From Halosimplex halophilum (lineage in GTDB: Archaea > Halobacteriota > Halobacteria > Halobacteriales > Haloarculaceae), in NCBI RefSeq assembly GCF_004698125.1, contig NZ_ML214297.1:744001-808000 (forward strand): a stretch of DNA of 64,000 bases, given 5' to 3'. Below are positions 61,214 through 64,000 of this stretch, piece after piece. A program made the position numbers and the translations under genes. Position 1 is the first letter of the stretch. Every line of letters begins with the position of its first letter. The notes beneath the pieces were generated by a model that was not told the DNA's origin, did not search any database, and saw only the letters and a list, made by a program, of their open reading frames with translations.

Positions 61214-61954
61214 TCAGAGCTTGTGCCGGAAGGCGTGGAGGACGTTCTGGCCGGTCTCGGTGAGGCGGATCTGTTTCTGGCGGCCGACGCGCTCGACCTC
61301 GATGTAGCCGTCGTCGACGAGCGGGTCGATGACGTTGGCGTTGAGCAGCGCGAACTTCGCCTTGTCGTTGGCGGGGTCGGCGTCGGCGATGAAGGACAGT
61401 TCCTCCGCCTCGGCGTGTTCGATGAGGTCGGACTTCTTGGCGGTGTAGGTGTCGGTGTTGGTCTCCTCCAGGAAGGCGAGCATGGCGACCTGGTCGCGGG
61501 AGACGGCCTCGATGGGGTAGGAGGGGAGCACCTCGTCGTCGCGCATGCCGCGGGTGCGGGGGTTCTCCTCCAGGTCGGGGACGTGCTCCTCGGCGCGGAC
61601 GTAGTAGGCGGTGGCGTCGGTGGCCATGCAGGCGATGGCGCTCCCGATGGCGGCGAGTTTCCCGCCGCTGGAGACGTTGACGCGCACCACGTCCTGCTCG
61701 TGGTCGGCGGCGACGGTCGTCACGACCGCGAGCACGTCGTACAGGTCCGAAAGGGCCGTCTCCCGGAAGCGGATGGTCCGCCCGTCGCTCTCCAGCTCCT
61801 CCACGAGCGCCTCCTGGTAGGGGGTCAGCGGGGTGTGTTCGCCGTCGGCCGCGAGCAGGTAGACCACGTCCGCGTCGTGTTTGCGGAGCGGCCGGAGGAT
61901 CCGGTCGTGCTCGTACCCCAGCGGCACGACGTGGACTTCGTCGATGGTTCGCAT
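61214..61954 (-). CDS. CARF-like domain regulator with winged helix (DUF6293/HFX_2341 type)
   Basis: 246 residues, start at 61954 (MRTIDEVHVVPLGYEHDRIL). The N-terminal Rossmann-like domain (about 1-145) carries VRVNVSSGGKLAAIGSAIAC, the Gly-rich ligand loop seen in CARF proteins. The C-terminal part (about 155-246: DQVAMLAFLEETNTDTY, ALLNANVIDPLVDDGYIEVERVGRQKQIRLTETG) is a winged helix. Haloarchaea have many such proteins without CRISPR neighbours. It probably senses a small (cyclic) nucleotide and binds DNA; ligand and targets are unknown. Confidence 0.78.
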   Translation of the reverse strand: MRTIDEVHVVPLGYEHDRILRPLRKHDADVVYLLAADGEHTPLTPYQEALVEELESDGRTIRFRETALSDLYDVLAVVTTVAADHEQDVVRVNVSSGGKLAAIGSAIACMATDATAYYVRAEEHVPDLEENPRTRGMRDDEVLPSYPIEAVSRDQVAMLAFLEETNTDTYTAKKSDLIEHAEAEELSFIADADPANDKAKFALLNANVIDPLVDDGYIEVERVGRQKQIRLTETGQNVLHAFRHKL

Positions 61955-62071
61955 GCCAGGGAGCGCGAGCGCCCCCGACGAGAACGTTTCGGTGGCCGGC
62001 CCGACCGAATCCCGTGACGCGCCCGCACACCGCCCGAAGACACTTCGGCCCGCCGCCGGTACGCCCCGGCG

Positions 62072-62980
62072 ATGACGACCGGCGAGCGGACGGGGGAGGG
62101 GACCGACTGGGAACCGACCCACGAGATCGTCTCCACGGGCGACCTCGCCGACGAGGTCGCGGCCGACACGCGCCTGGTCGCCGTCGCCTGTGAGCTCGGC
62201 GATCGGGCGTTCCTGACGATGGCGACCGACGACGTGGGCGACCGGAGCCCCCACACCCAGCGGATACTCGACGGGCGACTCGACCGGGTGGACGACGACG
62301 CGGACCGCGACCGGGTAGACGACGGGGCAGACCTCGACCGGGCGGACGCCACGTTCGGCGGCCCGACCTGGCGAGCGACACTTCCGGACGAGGCCGACGC
62401 GCTGGTACGCGCCCTGACGGTCGCGGACCCCGAGGCCGACGGCCCGCTCGGCGAAGCGCACTGGCGCCGCTGGGACGTACAGCGAGTCGCGGTTCACCGC
62501 GACGGGCGGCCGGTCTATCGCTCGGTCCCGCACCACTCGCGGTTCGAACTCGACGCGGCGGAACTGCCTGCGTTCACCGACCGGGCGCGCGAGCGCCTCG
62601 CCGACCTGCCCTGTGCCGTCGTCCCGACGGGCCCGGTCGCCACCTGGGGCGACGACGGCGAGGTCAACCACCGGGCGATCCGGTTCGAGACCGGATCGGG
62701 CGTCTCGCTGGAGCACGTGCGCCGCGTCGCCGTCGACCGCGACCGCCGAGAACTCGTCGTCGACTGGGAACCCGTCGGCGAGCGCGTCGAACGCGAGCCC
62801 AGCCGGGTGCTCCGCGGCGTGTTGCGGGCGTTCGCGTGGGCGGTCGACCGCCTCGGCGGCTCGGCGGACCCGCCCCGGCGGCTGTCGTTCGCCGACGGCG
62901 ACGAGTTCCGACGGGCGGTCGCGGGGATCGAGACCGCCCGCGAGCGGGTGGGGTACGACTTCGAGGTCGTCGAGATGTGA
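62072..62980 (+). CDS. Hypothetical haloarchaeal protein
   Basis: 302 residues. Acidic with repeats of D-R-V-D-D-D/DRADRDRV type (about 70-92) and a C-terminal part with VLRGVLRAFAWAVDRL. No known domain, membrane helix or catalytic motif recognised. Divergent from the CARF-like gene with 117 bp between. Codon composition is normal for the genome. Confidence 0.6.
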   Translation: MTTGERTGEGTDWEPTHEIVSTGDLADEVAADTRLVAVACELGDRAFLTMATDDVGDRSPHTQRILDGRLDRVDDDADRDRVDDGADLDRADATFGGPTWRATLPDEADALVRALTVADPEADGPLGEAHWRRWDVQRVAVHRDGRPVYRSVPHHSRFELDAAELPAFTDRARERLADLPCAVVPTGPVATWGDDGEVNHRAIRFETGSGVSLEHVRRVAVDRDRRELVVDWEPVGERVEREPSRVLRGVLRAFAWAVDRLGGSADPPRRLSFADGDEFRRAVAGIETARERVGYDFEVVEM

Positions 62981-63025
62981 CGGGATGGCGCCAGTCTTTA
63001 CAACCGGAGCCGCCCGAGTAGCCGC

Positions 63026-63664
63026 ATGGTCAACGTCAGGGATCCGGAGTCGCTCCGGGACGAGCCGGGGGTCGACTTCCGCGAGCAGGAGCAGGTCGTC
63101 GACGCCGAGGAGTTCGAGCAGGCCGTCGAGGGCGCGGAGAACCAGAGCGGCCTCGTCGTCGTCGCGGTCACCGACGACCGCGAGCGGCTGTTGCTGGTCG
63201 ACTCCGAGTGGGTCGACGGGTGGACGCTCCCCAACGGCCCGGTCGGCGCCGACGAGGACTGGGCGGTCGCCGCCGACCGCTGGAGCGAGGACGCGCTCAG
63301 TTTCCCCGTCCAGATCGAACAGCCCGAACTGGTCATCCGCACGGAGACGCGCGCCGAGGGCGGGTCCGAGAGCGTCGTCGGCTACACGGTCGCGTTCACC
63401 GGCTCGCTGATCCCCGCGATGGGCGGCCCGGGCGGCATGGGCCCCGGCGGCCCGCCGCCGGGCGTCGGTCCCGACGGGAAGAAAGCCCCGGACGGCGAGG
63501 AGGCTCCGGAGGGTCAGGGCCCGCCAGCGGGCGGCCCCAGCGGGCCGCCCGGCGGCCCCGGCGCCGGTCCCATCGCCTCGAACCCCAACCTCGACTGGTT
63601 CGACGGGGTTCCCGAGGAGGTCGCACCGGGCCACGACGCGCTCGTGCGGTACTTCCTCGGCTGA
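63026..63664 (+). CDS. Nudix-fold-like protein lacking a full Nudix box, with Gly/Pro-rich insert
   Basis: 212 residues. The VVVAVTDDRERLLLVDSEWVDGWTLPNGPV segment resembles the start of a Nudix domain, but the G-x5-E-x7-R-E-x-x-E-E motif is not recognisable. A Gly/Pro-rich insert (about 130-180: GGPGGMGPGGPPPGVGPDG, then GKKAPDGEEAPEGQGPP) precedes a C-terminal segment (NPNLDWFDGVPEE). It may be a binding-only derivative. No partner evident. Confidence 0.6.
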   Translation: MVNVRDPESLRDEPGVDFREQEQVVDAEEFEQAVEGAENQSGLVVVAVTDDRERLLLVDSEWVDGWTLPNGPVGADEDWAVAADRWSEDALSFPVQIEQPELVIRTETRAEGGSESVVGYTVAFTGSLIPAMGGPGGMGPGGPPPGVGPDGKKAPDGEEAPEGQGPPAGGPSGPPGGPGAGPIASNPNLDWFDGVPEEVAPGHDALVRYFLG

Positions 63665-63719
63665 CCGGTCGAGTGGACCCCGCCGGAAGACACTTGCCGT
63701 CGGTCGCCGACCCTGGGGT

Positions 63720-64000
63720 GTGCGGATCGACGCGACCGCGGCCGAACGGTTTCTCGCCTCCCTCGACGGCGAGGTCCCGCTGGAGCGGGTCTGGGAGCAC
63801 GACGCCTACGACGTGGTCCGCGAACACGCGGACCTGCTCGGTCGAGATATCGCGCGCGAGGACGTGGAGCGGGGGCTCTCCGGCGAGGACACCGCGTTCT
63901 CCGGGGTGGCGGACCTGCCGAAGAACCGCGACCGGGTCCGCAGCCTGCTGGAACGGGTCCGATCGAACGAGGCGGCCTGGACCGAGCGGATCGAGGCCGC
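63720..64000 (+). CDS. Hypothetical protein, 3' end outside window
   Basis: Starts with GTG at 63720 (reading MRIDATAAERFLASLDGEV) and remains open to the window's end, about 93 codons. Acidic and helical in composition; no family recognised. The start is tentative because it lacks a clear TATA or ribosome-binding site. Confidence 0.55.
   Translation, partial: MRIDATAAERFLASLDGEVPLERVWEHDAYDVVREHADLLGRDIAREDVERGLSGEDTAFSGVADLPKNRDRVRSLLERVRSNEAAWTERIEA

Noticed and set aside
1-64000. CRISPR array, IS element, rRNA or tRNA gene
   Set aside because: No regularly spaced repeats, transposase motifs or cloverleaf-like sequences were found by reading; a tRNA scan could still find a divergent one.

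Overview
The window is a stretch of chromosome from an extremely halophilic archaeon (class Halobacteria, probably the Haloarcula/Halosimplex/Halorientalis side). The evidence is high GC, very acidic proteins, many leaderless genes with a TATA element about 26-28 bp upstream of the start codon, Tat-type lipoproteins, and typical haloarchaeal families: thermosome, bacterioopsin-activator-type HTH, DUF5805, Lrp with an RCK_C domain, GlpABC-type glycerol-3-phosphate dehydrogenase, and a pyruvate kinase with a C-terminal PEP-utiliser domain. No rRNA, tRNA, IS element or CRISPR array was found.

Layout. 1-12.5 kb: the C-terminus of one peptide-type ABC solute-binding protein and a second one on the other strand; a DUF4129/DUF58/membrane protein/MoxR/Yip1 block; and a Dpp/Opp-type transporter (two permeases, two ATPases). 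12.6-14.3 kb: a thermosome subunit, followed by a hairpin-rich intergenic region. 14.8-18.8 kb: an IclR regulator, an enolase-superfamily sugar-acid dehydratase and a divergent aldehyde dehydrogenase; together with a Gfo/Idh/MocA dehydrogenase at 59.1 kb they look like the haloarchaeal oxidative pentose pathway. 18.8-23.9 kb: an integrase-bearing, gene-poor stretch that looks like a small decayed island. 23.9-26.6 kb: a Ssu/Tau-type ABC operon with a DtxR-like dyad directly behind its start codon.

26.8-35.9 kb: a receptor-like membrane protein without a chemotaxis signalling tip, KDG kinase, an Lrp-RCK_C regulator with a small zinc-finger protein and TrkH (potassium), then pyruvate kinase and a ROK sugar kinase. 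36-37.6 kb: a tiny DnaJ-like zinc-finger protein in AT-rich DNA and an Orc1/Cdc6-like ATPase with an altered Walker B. 37.7-45.3 kb: a complete glycerol locus (membrane protein and glpK, divergent from gpdABC). 45.4-48.8 kb: a small membrane protein, UspA and PEP carboxylase.

49.1-59.0 kb: a co-oriented group comprising an alpha/beta hydrolase, an acyl-CoA ligase, a Bat-type regulator, a full branched-chain-type (Liv) ABC transporter and a KAS III-like enzyme with an unusual Cys-His-His set. It is plausibly an uptake-and-activation module for an unknown carboxylic acid. 59.1-64 kb: the probable xylose dehydrogenase, a CARF-like regulator with a winged helix and no CRISPR context, and several haloarchaeal hypothetical genes, the last cut by the window edge.

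The central-carbon genes fit together. Xylose or sugar acids would feed through dehydrogenase, dehydratase and semialdehyde dehydrogenase; KDG kinase and pyruvate kinase serve the semi-phosphorylative Entner-Doudoroff route; glycerol enters via GlpK/GpdABC; and PEP carboxylase refills the TCA cycle. All functional assignments rest on reading motifs and family resemblance, not on database searches.
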